DNA from: Robbsia sp. KACC 23696
GTDB lineage: Bacteria; Pseudomonadota; Gammaproteobacteria; Burkholderiales; Burkholderiaceae
Length of the DNA: 64,000 nt
Direction of reading: 5' to 3'
Assembly (NCBI RefSeq): GCF_039852015.1
Contig: NZ_CP156626.1
Coordinates: 310,001 to 374,000 of the forward strand
Shown: positions 17,350-26,052 of the stretch, in pieces
Numbering within the stretch: the stretch's first letter is position 1
How the letters are laid out: the number at the start of each line of letters is the position of its first letter
Made by a program: the position numbers and the translations under genes
Notes under the pieces: model-generated
The model's database searches: none
What the model saw: the letters and a program-made list of their open reading frames with translations, nothing else
What the model was told of the DNA's origin: nothing

Positions 17350-19329
17350 CTAGGCTGCTGTTCGACGAAAGACGGCAAGCTGTTGCGGTGCCACGCAGCG
17401 CTCGCCAATAACGATGTCAATGCCAGCCTTGTCGGCGAGCGGAATGTCATACGGCGTAGCGCCATAGTTGACGACGTACGTCAGCGGGCCCCAATGGCTG
17501 ATACGCACCCCTTCGGGCAAGGGCGTCGTATCGAGGCCAGCCGCGGCAGCCGCTTGTTGAAACACTGACTGCGTCAGCGGCGCATCGAAGAGGCTTGCCA
17601 GATAGCGTATGTTGCCGTGCCGGAGCACTGCGGGAAGGCCGTCGGAAAAGCGTGCGTCGACATCGACGTCCGCGCCTGCCTCGACGAAGTCTCGCCAGTG
17701 TCGGGCCGTTCCCCCGTCCACTGTCTCGGTTACGTTGGGTCGGATCGATTCGACACGCCATACGCGAATGGGTAAGAGGGCGCGCAGATTCCCCGGTGGC
17801 AGTTCCGCAGGGATCGTCAAGCTCTGGGTTTTAGACCCGGTACGCGGACCGATGACGATCTGAGTCGACGTGGCGGCCAGTCGTTTCAGTTGCACGGCAA
17901 GGTCGTCCGGTACGATGGGCAACGGCGGTATGACGATCATCGGATAGCCGTCGAGCTTGGCATCCACCGGTACGATATCGACATCCAGTCCGAGACTGCG
18001 CAATGCGCTGTAGTACTCGAATGCGAAGCGCGGGTAATGAAAGTCCTGCCCTTGCGGATGTATCTCAAAAACCCATTTGGACGTGTAGTCCCAGACCATG
18101 GCGACGCGCTTGGCGCGCGAATGTTTCGTGCTACCGGCGTTCTCCAAGTGGCGCTGCACGGCACGGATTTCCTCGGCAACCTGTCGGGCCTCATTGCCCC
18201 CGATGTCGAGACGATTGTCCGGCGTATTCAAGCCCGCATGCATTTGCTCTTGCGCGAACGGAGCCTGCCGCCAACGGAAATAAGAGACACATCCTGCACC
18301 GTGGGCGAAGGCTTCCCAACTCCATAGGCGAACCATGCCCGGTAGTGGAGCGGGATTCCAATTTGCCCAGTTGACCGGACCGGGTTGCTGTTCCATGACC
18401 CAGAATGGCAGTTTGCTCATGCCGCGATAGACATCGTGGTTGAATGCGGCCAGATCGGGATGACCGGTTCGCAGCCATCTTGCTTTTATCTCGGGATCGA
18501 ACCATTGCTCCTCTAAAGCACCCAGCGGATAGCTGTCCCACGTTGCGATATCGAGATCGTCGGCAACGCGGTAGTGATCGAACTCGGTGAAGAGTTGCAT
18601 GAAATTGTGTGCGATCGGTCGATCCGGCGACGTTTGGCGGATGATGTCGACCTGCATGCGATTGAAGCGCACGACTTCATCGGATGCGAAGCGGCGGTAG
18701 TCGAGTCGATGCGAGGGATGGGCTTCGGTAACGGTCCCTATGGGAGGATCGATTTCGTCGAAGTCGCGATATTCCATGCTCCAGAACACCGTGCCCCAGG
18801 CGCGGTTCAAGGTCTGGATGTCGCCGTAGCGCAGCTTCAACCAGCGACGAAAACCCTCGCTCGCAGCCGGTGAGTAATTCACCACGGTGTGGTGGCAGCC
18901 GTATTCGTTATCGGTTTGCCAAAACGCCACCGCTGGGTGGTTGCCATAGCGCTTTGCTACGGCCAGACAGATTTTGGCGGCGGCCTTGTGATACGCGGGG
19001 GAAGAGAAATCATAGTGGCGACGCGAGCCAAACGCGCGGGGTCGACCGTCGGCGCCGATCGCCAGAATGTCCGGATGCTGGTCGATCAGCCATTTCGGCG
19101 GCGTCGCCGTGGGCGTACACATGACGACGTCCAAGCCAGCCTCACCGAGCACGTCCACCGCCCGGTCGAGCCATCCCCAGTCATACTCCCCTGGCGCCGG
19201 CTCGATTCGACTCCACGCGAATTCCGCGATACGCACGCGATCGATGCCCAGCGCTTTCATGCGTGCCGCATCGTCACGCCACATCGACTCGGGCCAATGT
19301 TCCGGGTAATAGCAAACGCCGATATGCAT
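17350..19329 (-). CDS. GH42 beta-galactosidase (cytoplasmic)
   Basis: This 659-residue glycoside hydrolase of family 42 hydrolyses terminal beta-galactosyl residues of small galactosides. The start [14 protein letters not shown] is the family N-terminus, [19 protein letters not shown] follows, the acid/base Glu lies in [10 protein letters not shown] and the nucleophile Glu in [13 protein letters not shown]. The trimerisation and C-terminal beta domains follow. No signal peptide is present, so it acts on imported oligosaccharides. AGGAG precedes the ATG at 19329 well; the longer frame upstream is not needed. It lies eight bases after the ATPase gene. Confidence 0.93.
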   Translation of the reverse strand: MHIGVCYYPEHWPESMWRDDAARMKALGIDRVRIAEFAWSRIEPAPGEYDWGWLDRAVDVLGEAGLDVVMCTPTATPPKWLIDQHPDILAIGADGRPRAFGSRRHYDFSSPAYHKAAAKICLAVAKRYGNHPAVAFWQTDNEYGCHHTVVNYSPAASEGFRRWLKLRYGDIQTLNRAWGTVFWSMEYRDFDEIDPPIGTVTEAHPSHRLDYRRFASDEVVRFNRMQVDIIRQTSPDRPIAHNFMQLFTEFDHYRVADDLDIATWDSYPLGALEEQWFDPEIKARWLRTGHPDLAAFNHDVYRGMSKLPFWVMEQQPGPVNWANWNPAPLPGMVRLWSWEAFAHGAGCVSYFRWRQAPFAQEQMHAGLNTPDNRLDIGGNEARQVAEEIRAVQRHLENAGSTKHSRAKRVAMVWDYTSKWVFEIHPQGQDFHYPRFAFEYYSALRSLGLDVDIVPVDAKLDGYPMIVIPPLPIVPDDLAVQLKRLAATSTQIVIGPRTGSKTQSLTIPAELPPGNLRALLPIRVWRVESIRPNVTETVDGGTARHWRDFVEAGADVDVDARFSDGLPAVLRHGNIRYLASLFDAPLTQSVFQQAAAAAGLDTTPLPEGVRISHWGPLTYVVNYGATPYDIPLADKAGIDIVIGERCVAPQQLAVFRRTAA

Positions 19330-19337
19330 GGAGGCTC

Positions 19338-20564
19338 CTACGCGAATTGATGAGCGGGGGTGAGGGCCACGGCAAGACCGTCGTCCCCAAATAAATGGCA
19401 CGCGTCCGGCGTTACCGTGAATGTGCAGCGATTGCCCCGACCCTTCGACCAGTTGGCGGGACCTTTGGCGATGAGCGCAGTACTGTCGGCATTCTCCAGA
19501 TGGAGATAGCAGTGTTCGCCGAGCTGTTCGACCAGCGTCATGACCCGATCGATTCGGTTCGTGTCGCGGGGACGATCAACCGCCGGTTGCGCATCGTCGA
19601 GAACTGGATGCAGATGTTCCGGGCGAATGCCTAGCGTCACGTGCTGTCCGATGTGCAACGGCGTGGCCGCGTTGGCGGCGGCATGGCGCGGCCCGGAGGC
19701 GCTATCGGCCTGCGGATGTCTTTCCGATGTGAATTCGACGCGGAGGCGCTCAGGGGCGCCGTCCAGCGCGACCACGACATAGTCGGTGCCAAGCTCGCTG
19801 ACGTGAGCGGACAGAAAATTCATCCGTGGTGAACCGATAAATCCGGCGACGAAGCGGCTACGCGGGCGGTGATACAGATCGAGCGGTGAGCCAACCTGCG
19901 CGATGCTGCCGAACGCCGCCGTATCCGCGCCTGCGTGTAGCAGTACGATCTTGTCGGCAAGCGTCATGGCTTCTACCTGATCGTGCGTGACGTACACGAC
20001 ACTGGCGTTGGTGAATTGCTTATGGAGTCGCGCAATTTCAATACGAGTCTGCCCGCGCAACGTCGCGTCGAGGTTCGACAGCGGTTCATCGAATAAGAAG
20101 ACGCCGGGATTGCGTACGATGGCCCGACCGATTGCCACCCGTTGTCGCTGTCCGCCAGAAAGCGCTTTCGGCAAGCGGTCGAGCAAGGGTTCGAGTTGCA
20201 AGATGCGCGCTGCTTCCGTGACCTTGCTATGGATCACCGCCTTCGGTGTCTTCGCCAGGGTCAGGCCAAATGCCATGTTTTGATACACGGTCATGTGGGG
20301 GAACAGGGCATAGCTCTGAAACACCATCGCTACACCGCGTTGCGCCGCGGGAATGTCGTTGACGACTTTCCCATCGATCCGCACCGTGCCGTCGCTGACA
20401 TCTTCCAGTCCGGCGATCATCCGGAGGAGCGTGGACTTGCCGCAACCGGATGGTCCCAGGAAGACGCAGAACTCGTGTTCGGCGATTTCCAGATCGACAT
20501 CGCGAATCACGGGCGCGTTCTCGCCGTAGGATTTTTGAACAGATTGCAACGCGATACTCGCCAT
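19338..20564 (-). CDS. Carbohydrate ABC transporter ATP-binding protein (MalK/MsmX/UgpC type)
   Basis: The 408-residue ATPase has Walker [10 protein letters not shown], signature [15 protein letters not shown], Walker [13 protein letters not shown] and the switch VTHDQ, followed by a C-terminal TOBE/regulatory region typical of MalK-like proteins ([10 protein letters not shown]). It energises the MalF/MalG-type permease pair encoded downstream. It is the first gene of the operon, with GGAGACGG just before the ATG. Its start lies 37 bases from the inner edge of a perfect 18-bp palindrome, the probable LacI-type operator. Confidence 0.93.
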   Translation of the reverse strand: MASIALQSVQKSYGENAPVIRDVDLEIAEHEFCVFLGPSGCGKSTLLRMIAGLEDVSDGTVRIDGKVVNDIPAAQRGVAMVFQSYALFPHMTVYQNMAFGLTLAKTPKAVIHSKVTEAARILQLEPLLDRLPKALSGGQRQRVAIGRAIVRNPGVFLFDEPLSNLDATLRGQTRIEIARLHKQFTNASVVYVTHDQVEAMTLADKIVLLHAGADTAAFGSIAQVGSPLDLYHRPRSRFVAGFIGSPRMNFLSAHVSELGTDYVVVALDGAPERLRVEFTSERHPQADSASGPRHAAANAATPLHIGQHVTLGIRPEHLHPVLDDAQPAVDRPRDTNRIDRVMTLVEQLGEHCYLHLENADSTALIAKGPANWSKGRGNRCTFTVTPDACHLFGDDGLAVALTPAHQFA

Positions 20565-20600
20565 GCTGCCGTCTCCGTGTTTAAATCCGGAGAACTGACG

Positions 20601-20618
20601 AGGTTAAGCGCTTAACCT
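20601..20618. promoter_or_regulatory. Perfect 18-bp palindrome, probable LacI-family operator
   Basis: AGGTTAAGCGCTTAACCT is self-complementary with a central CG inside AAGCGCTT, the symmetry expected of LacI/GalR-family sites. It lies between the divergent importer operon and the LacI-type regulator gene, close enough to the operon start to block transcription. Confidence 0.75.
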
Positions 20619-20641
20619 AACGACTCTAGATGTTTACGTCT

Positions 20642-20657
20642 TTACCCTTAAGGGTAA
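20642..20657. promoter_or_regulatory. Second perfect palindrome, 16 bp
   Basis: TTACCCTTAAGGGTAA is exactly self-complementary. Its centre is 40 bp from the centre of the 18-bp palindrome, about four helical turns. Its core differs (TTAA instead of CG), so it could be a weaker or heterologous site, or a promoter-linked element. Confidence 0.5.
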
Positions 20658-20780
20658 TCCGGTACACCTTGGATCGTCGTCTCCGAATGCTTTTATGTCC
20701 TGCTTTTGGATGAATTTAGCTCGTTCCCTGCGAATTTGCAAACAGGAAGTTGTGGATCTTCGTTGAATTGAGAGATGACT

Positions 20781-21803
20781 ATGGCAACGCTTGCAGAAGT
20801 GGCGCGGCTCGCCGGAGTAACCGCCGCAACCGTCTCGAATGTCCTTCGAGGCAGGGGCAAGGTGGGGGAGGAGACACGCGCCCGTGTGCTCGATACGATT
20901 CAGCGCGTGGGCTATCGCCCTCACTTGATGGCGCGCGCGTTGGCGGAAGGTCGTCCGCCGACGATCGCGTTGATGGTGACTAGCATTGCCAATCCGTTTT
21001 ATCCCGAATTTGCTTTGGCTGCCGAGCGCGCGGCGCGGCGACAGGGGCAGTTTCTGCTCATTTGTAATACGGACGAAGATCCGGAGATCGGGCGTGCGTA
21101 TTTCAACCAGATTTCCGGGACGCTCGCGCAAGGCATGCTGGTCATGAATAGCCGGCTGGACGTGGCGTCGTTACGAGGAGAGAAGCATGCGGCACCGGTC
21201 GTGCTATGCATGTGGGAGCGGCCGGATCAACCGCCGGAGCTTCCCTGCGTCGCCGTCGATTTTTTTGCCGCTGCGGTGCTTGCGACAGACCATTTGCTAA
21301 CACTCGGGCATCGGCGCATAAGCGCGATCGTGGGCAGCGAAGTCACCGGTATTCACGCGGCGCGCTTCGAGGGATTTCAAGCCGCAATGCGCACTGCGGG
21401 CGTTCCGTTGTCGGATAGCGATGTGATGTTTACCGTCGATTCGATACAAGGTGGGTACGTCGCGGCGCAGGCATTGTTGCGTGCGGAACCGCGTCCGACG
21501 GCGATTTTTGCGACCAATGATTTGCCGGCGCTGGGCGCTATTTCGGCCGCGACGGACATGGGCCTGTCCGTGCCGCGCGATATCTCGATAATCGGCATCA
21601 CCGACATTCAACTTGCGCGAGAGTCGCGCCCGGCGTTGACGAGTGTCGCGATCCCGACGGTCGCGGCAGCGGATCTTGCTGTCGCGTTACTGAGCGAACT
21701 GGTGCTGTTCGGCGACGCGATACCGAACAAGATGCGTGTCGCGCCACCACCAGTATTGATGCCGCGCGATACGACAGGGCCTTGTGCGACACGTTCAGTC
21801 TGA
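20781..21803 (+). CDS. LacI-family transcriptional regulator of the galactoside unit
   Basis: The N-terminal helix-turn-helix MATLAEVARLAGVTAATVSN and the hinge-helix region (LMARALAE) are characteristic. They are followed by a periplasmic-binding-like effector domain (IALMVTSIANPFYPEF, then FATNDLPALGAI). It most likely represses the divergent ABC/GH42 operon and releases on binding a sugar. ATG 20781 was preferred to ATG 20775 because GAGAG lies six bases upstream and the MATL start is typical. The palindromes at 20601 and 20642 lie between the two units. Confidence 0.9.
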   Translation: MATLAEVARLAGVTAATVSNVLRGRGKVGEETRARVLDTIQRVGYRPHLMARALAEGRPPTIALMVTSIANPFYPEFALAAERAARRQGQFLLICNTDEDPEIGRAYFNQISGTLAQGMLVMNSRLDVASLRGEKHAAPVVLCMWERPDQPPELPCVAVDFFAAAVLATDHLLTLGHRRISAIVGSEVTGIHAARFEGFQAAMRTAGVPLSDSDVMFTVDSIQGGYVAAQALLRAEPRPTAIFATNDLPALGAISAATDMGLSVPRDISIIGITDIQLARESRPALTSVAIPTVAAADLAVALLSELVLFGDAIPNKMRVAPPPVLMPRDTTGPCATRSV

Positions 21804-22012
21804 CGATTGCATTGCGTGTATGCAGCGATGCCGAACGATTCGCGATGATTCCCAGGGCGCGTTGCGCTCGACTCGGATTTTGCTTATTTGGTCGATGATT
21901 TGCCCGAGCGACTGAAAATTGAAGGCAATGTCCGATCCAGTCACGGCATGTGTATATTCAGCAAATCTGCACTATGATACTTCTCTGTATCGTTATGGTT
22001 TGGGGGCTGCGT

Positions 22013-22498
22013 ATGTCCGGTCTGCAGTGTACGTTTGCGCTGAACGGGAAGGCAACATCGATCTTTAATTGCCCTGGCTTTGGGGCAGTGGCTGCTTTCT
22101 CGGGGCAGAAAAGCGGAAGGGATAACCCTGCCGCGACCGCTATCGCCAGCATCGGCCCACTACCAAGAGGGCGGTACTACCTTGTTGATCGCCAATCCGG
22201 CGGTGTACTTGGATTCCTCTATGACCTCTGGTCCAAGTACGGCGTCGGTACGACGGATCACACGAAGTGGTTTATGTTGTGGAATCCAGCGTCTGGGGAT
22301 TCCACATTCGTCAACGGCGTATGGCGCGGCAGTTTCCGGCTGCATCCGATGGGCCGCATGAAGCTAAGCGAAGGGTGCATTACCGTCGTCGATCCAGCGA
22401 CATTCAACAGGTTGGCAGATTTTCTGCGGGCACAGAAACCTGGTATTCCTGTTCCTGGCTCCCCGTTGAAGGCGTACGCCACGGTAGTCGTGCAATGA
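22013..22498 (+). CDS. DUF2778 / Tlde1-like L,D-transpeptidase-fold protein, candidate T6SS effector
   Basis: The 161-residue protein matches the DUF2778 pattern: an N-terminal CTFALNGK segment, AFSGQKSGRDNPAA, IGPLPRGRYYLVDR, and near the C-terminus RLHPMGRMKLSEGCITV. There His111 and Cys122 fit the L,D-transpeptidase-type His/Cys pair. Tlde1, the Salmonella member, is a type VI secretion effector that damages peptidoglycan precursors. No signal peptide is present when the start at 22013 is used, which follows GGGGG; in-frame starts further upstream would add a hydrophobic segment. It overlaps the next gene by ATGA. No T6SS structural gene is in the window. Family call good; effector role inferred. 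Confidence 0.75.
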   Translation: MSGLQCTFALNGKATSIFNCPGFGAVAAFSGQKSGRDNPAATAIASIGPLPRGRYYLVDRQSGGVLGFLYDLWSKYGVGTTDHTKWFMLWNPASGDSTFVNGVWRGSFRLHPMGRMKLSEGCITVVDPATFNRLADFLRAQKPGIPVPGSPLKAYATVVVQ

Positions 22499-22812
22499 GA
22501 GCGGGCCGTGTTTCGCTTTGGTTATTGAACGTCATCGTGACAATCGTGGGTGGCTGGTGCCTCAGCTGGACGATCAATCTGTGGACGATTAATTTGCCCT
22601 ACCCGATCGATATAGCGATACGTTGGGGCTTGCACATCGTTGGCCATGACGAATTGGCCAACACGGACGATCTGGAAACAATCGTCGTACTGCTCTATCT
22701 CTGCCTTTGCTGGATCGCAGTCGGCCTTGCTGTCTGGGTTACGAATCGTCTCCGAGCAAAGCGTATAACGAGAAACGCTAACGGGGGGCGTGCCATCGGA
22801 GGCAGACGCTAA
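22495..22812 (+). CDS. Small two-helix membrane protein, candidate immunity protein
   Basis: This 105-residue protein has two hydrophobic segments (about 8-30 and 62-84) separated by a polar loop rich in His, Asp and Glu, and a basic C-terminal tail. Its ATG overlaps the stop codon of the DUF2778 gene, so the two are translationally coupled. I recognise no family. By position and topology it fits an inner-membrane immunity protein that protects the periplasm from the upstream enzyme. A holin- or accessory-like role cannot be excluded. Confidence 0.6.
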   Translation: MRAGRVSLWLLNVIVTIVGGWCLSWTINLWTINLPYPIDIAIRWGLHIVGHDELANTDDLETIVVLLYLCLCWIAVGLAVWVTNRLRAKRITRNANGGRAIGGRR

Positions 22813-23029
22813 ACGGGTTAATATTCGGCGGCCGACACAGCGCTCTCCGTGTTCGCGCTCCGCATAGCTTTCGGGGATGTCTTTCTCCAGTGTTTCGTCG
22901 GACGGATTCCTCAACGTTTGATAAGAAGTTTGGCATCTTAAAAGTCTTTAATTTCCAAATTATAATTCCCGCGACGCGTGACGACGCGCTTACCGTTCAC
23001 GGAGTACAAAAAGAATAAAACGGGGAATC

Positions 23030-23923
23030 ATGCTGCATCGTTTACTGATCGTTTTTCTTTCGGCATTCCTCACCCTCTCCGCTGCCCACGCGGCCGATGA
23101 CGTTGTCCGCTTCGAGCATTTCAACGTGCCGATGAAGCACGGGATCTTCACCGTCCATCTCTCGACCTATCTCTATTTGCCGCCAGGTAACGGCCCGTTC
23201 CCGCTGGTTGTCATCAACCACGGCAAGTCGCCGGGATCGATGCAGCCCGATGCCACATTCAAATGGCAGGCACGCGTCTTTCTCGCGCGCGGTTACGCTG
23301 TGTTGGTGCCGAATCGTGAGGGGCTGGGTAAATCGACCGGAGGCTACCGAAGTACCTGTGACGTGACATACCTCGCGCGGACGTGGGCGGACAGCATCCA
23401 GGCTGCGATCGATTATGTGCGTCAACGCCCGGAAATCGATAGCAAAAAGATCGTTGTCTTCGGTCAGTCACAAGGCGGCATCACGTCCGTTGCATTAGGC
23501 GAGCGTAACTTGCCTGGCGTCCTCGGGATCGTCAACTTTGCCGGCGGCAGCCGCAACGAGAGTTGCGGTGGTTGGGAGCGCGGGCTGGTCGATACCTACA
23601 AAGCGTATGGCGCGGACTCGACGGTTCCAACCATCTTCTTCTATGGCGACAACGACGGCTATTGGGGCGATGGCACACTCTCCAAGCAGTTCTTCGCCGC
23701 CTACCACGCGGGAAACCCGAATTCGGCCTACGTGGATGAAGGGATGTTTGCCAAGGGCAACTCGCATTACTTCTTCAGCCCAGATGGCTATTACGCCTGG
23801 AAAAAACCGCTCTGGCAATTCTTCGACCAGATCGGCCTTCCCTCCGCAGTGATTTTCGACGATGCGAAAGCGGTCAAGGCCGCGATCGAAGCAAAGGTGT
23901 TTGTCAGTCCGATCGAGCAGTGA
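23030..23923 (+). CDS. Secreted alpha/beta hydrolase (dienelactone-hydrolase-like)
   Basis: The 297-residue protein has a Sec signal peptide (ending SAAHA) and a serine-hydrolase core. VVINHGKSPG forms the oxyanion region, FGQSQGG the nucleophile elbow, an Asp lies in YGDNDGYWGDG, and the likely catalytic His is in GNSHYFF. It probably cleaves esters or amides in the periplasm; the substrate is unknown. The start follows GGGGAATC. No operon partner is obvious, and the next gene lies 320 bp downstream. Confidence 0.8.
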   Translation: MLHRLLIVFLSAFLTLSAAHAADDVVRFEHFNVPMKHGIFTVHLSTYLYLPPGNGPFPLVVINHGKSPGSMQPDATFKWQARVFLARGYAVLVPNREGLGKSTGGYRSTCDVTYLARTWADSIQAAIDYVRQRPEIDSKKIVVFGQSQGGITSVALGERNLPGVLGIVNFAGGSRNESCGGWERGLVDTYKAYGADSTVPTIFFYGDNDGYWGDGTLSKQFFAAYHAGNPNSAYVDEGMFAKGNSHYFFSPDGYYAWKKPLWQFFDQIGLPSAVIFDDAKAVKAAIEAKVFVSPIEQ

Positions 23924-24243
23924 GCGCGCGGTCTTGCGAACGTGCCAATCAATGCATCTCGTAAAGGCTTTTGTAAGGGAGTCGCGTTCGCTTGCGTTCG
24001 TCGCTCCGCGAGTTGCGACGCCGGCTAAGGGCTAACCCGAAAGCACAATCATCCCTTCGCCTCATGCGCCGCGAACGTGACGATCACAGTTGGCGCTTCG
24101 CCGCGAGATTACGATTCGCCGTCTCGCAATCCGCTTAAAACGCATGCTATGGTGAACAGCGATCCAGGACGCGATCTCAAAATTACATAAGCCCTACTAC
24201 CACGCCCGCGTCGGCAGATCGACGCATTCGAGGAGCGCGCAGC
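23924..24243. other. Intergenic region upstream of paoABC
   Basis: About 320 bases without a gene. It should include the paoABC promoter, but no clear hexamer pair was recognised. The last bases carry GAGGAG, the ribosome-binding site of paoA. Confidence 0.5.
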
Positions 24244-25038
24244 ATGTCATGCGACAAGACTTCCGAGGCGCCGTTGCCGAACGCCGATTCGGCACCAAGC
24301 GATGCGCCGAGTACGCCGTTCAAGCCCGATGGATCCAGGCGTCGCTTTCTACAAACATCGGTGATGGCAGTCGTGGGCGCGTCGTCCACGTTGCCGCTGG
24401 CGCAACACGCCGACGCCCGTTCGGCGACCGATAAGGCGCCGGATGGCACCACCGCGGCGAGCGGTCCGAGCGGAGCAACAGGGAACGCCCCACTCGCCCC
24501 GCCGATCCCGGCAACGTACCTCGCGCCGCACGCCATTACGCTGAACCTGAACGGACGGCCTTACGCACTGCATGTCGAAGCGCGCGTGACCTTGCTCGAT
24601 GCGCTACGCGAATATGCCGGCTTGACCGGAACGAAGAAGGGTTGCGATCGCGGTCAATGCGGCGCGTGCACGGTGATCGCCGACGGGCGCCGGGTCAATT
24701 CCTGCTTGAGTCTCGCAGTCATGCACGATGGTGAAAACATCACGACGGTAGAAGGACTGGCACACGAGCATATCCCCAGCCCGATCCAGCAGGCCTTTAT
24801 CGAAAACGATGCGTTTCAGTGCGGCTTCTGCACGCCAGGCCAGCTATGTTCCGCAAGTGCGTTGCTGAGCGAACTACGCGCGGGGGACGCAAGCGCCGTG
24901 ACGCCCGATGTCCGTCAGCCCACAAACGCCGTGTCCGATGCCGAAATCCGCGAACGCATGAGCGGCAATCTCTGCCGTTGCGGCGCCTATCCCAATATTG
25001 TTGCCGCGATCCGTACCATCGCCATCCGGCAAAGCTAG
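24244..25038 (+). CDS. paoA: Aldehyde oxidoreductase, [2Fe-2S] subunit (PaoA/YagT type)
   Basis: This is the electron-transfer subunit of a periplasmic xanthine-dehydrogenase-family enzyme. It has a Tat signal with the twin-arginine SRRRFLQTSV at residues 31-40, then two [2Fe-2S] domains. The plant-type ferredoxin domain has KKGCDRGQCGACT and a later Cys, and the helical domain has QCGFCTPGQ and GNLCRCGAY. At 264 residues it is somewhat longer than E. coli PaoA, due to Ala/Ser-rich sequence around the signal. It is followed nine bases later by the FAD subunit gene. GAGGAG precedes the ATG. Confidence 0.92.
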   Translation: MSCDKTSEAPLPNADSAPSDAPSTPFKPDGSRRRFLQTSVMAVVGASSTLPLAQHADARSATDKAPDGTTAASGPSGATGNAPLAPPIPATYLAPHAITLNLNGRPYALHVEARVTLLDALREYAGLTGTKKGCDRGQCGACTVIADGRRVNSCLSLAVMHDGENITTVEGLAHEHIPSPIQQAFIENDAFQCGFCTPGQLCSASALLSELRAGDASAVTPDVRQPTNAVSDAEIRERMSGNLCRCGAYPNIVAAIRTIAIRQS

Positions 25039-25047
25039 GAGCGTCAG

Positions 25048-26052
25048 ATGCAAGCCATCGGATATGAACGCGCGCGCGACTTGCCTGCCGCGCTAGAGGG
25101 CGGGCGTCGTGCCGGCACGACCTTCATTGCCGGCGGGACGAACCTGCTGGACTTGATGAAGGGTGGCGTGGCAACACCGAAAATCCTGCTCGATATCAAT
25201 CACGTCCCGGGCCTCGGCACCGTCGTCGAATTGCCGGATGGCGGTTTGCGCATCGGCACTCTGGTGCGCAACAGCGATGCGGCGAATCATCCGCTCATCC
25301 GCCAACGCTATCCCTTGTTGAGCGAGGCCATTCTCGCCGGCGCATCGGCCCAGTTGCGCAATATGGCAACGATGGGCGGTAATCTGATGCAGCGCACGCG
25401 CTGCTACTACTTCTACGACGTCGGCTTCACGCAATGCAATAAGCGCACGCCCGGTAGCGGATGCGCGGCGCTGGAAGGGCACAATCGGATCCATGCCATC
25501 CTGGGGGCGAGCGAGCAGTGCATTGCCACGCACCCGTCGGACATGGCCGTCGCGCTGGCGGCGCTCGAGGCGCGGGTGCAAGTGCAAGGACCGGCGGGCG
25601 AACGCACCATCCCGTTCGCGCAATTTCATCGTCTACCCGGCAATACGCCGGAGCATGACAACACTCTCGCTTCCGGCGAACTGATTACCGCCATCGATCT
25701 GCCCGCCCCCCGTTTTGCCGATCACGCCACGTATTTGAAGATTCGCGATCGCACCAGTTATGCCTTCGCCTTGGTATCGGTCGCGGTCGGGCTGAGGACC
25801 GAACGCAGCGGCGATGGCAGTATTTTGATACGCGAAGCGCGTATCGCGCTGGGCGGCGTGGCCGCAAAACCGTGGCGTGCCACGGCGACCGAAGAGGCAC
25901 TGATCGGCAAACCGTTGAACGATGACGTGTTGACGCAAGCGGCCGCACTTGCGGTACGCGATGCGCGCGCCTATCCCGGAAACCGTTTCAAGATAGCCCT
26001 CGCGCAACGCGCCATCGTCCGCGCGGTAAAAACGGCGGGAGGTGTCGCATGA
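25048..26052 (+). CDS. paoB: Aldehyde oxidoreductase, FAD (and [4Fe-4S]) subunit (PaoB/YagS type)
   Basis: The FAD-binding loop [13 protein letters not shown] and the second loop [13 protein letters not shown] identify the xanthine-dehydrogenase medium subunit. As in E. coli PaoB, a Cys-rich insertion ([20 protein letters not shown], followed by GCAALEG and later EQCIA) should bind an extra [4Fe-4S] cluster that is absent from ordinary medium subunits. At 334 residues it fits PaoB in length. Electrons pass from the molybdenum subunit through PaoA to this FAD. The gene overlaps paoC by ATGA. Confidence 0.92.
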   Translation: MQAIGYERARDLPAALEGGRRAGTTFIAGGTNLLDLMKGGVATPKILLDINHVPGLGTVVELPDGGLRIGTLVRNSDAANHPLIRQRYPLLSEAILAGASAQLRNMATMGGNLMQRTRCYYFYDVGFTQCNKRTPGSGCAALEGHNRIHAILGASEQCIATHPSDMAVALAALEARVQVQGPAGERTIPFAQFHRLPGNTPEHDNTLASGELITAIDLPAPRFADHATYLKIRDRTSYAFALVSVAVGLRTERSGDGSILIREARIALGGVAAKPWRATATEEALIGKPLNDDVLTQAAALAVRDARAYPGNRFKIALAQRAIVRAVKTAGGVA

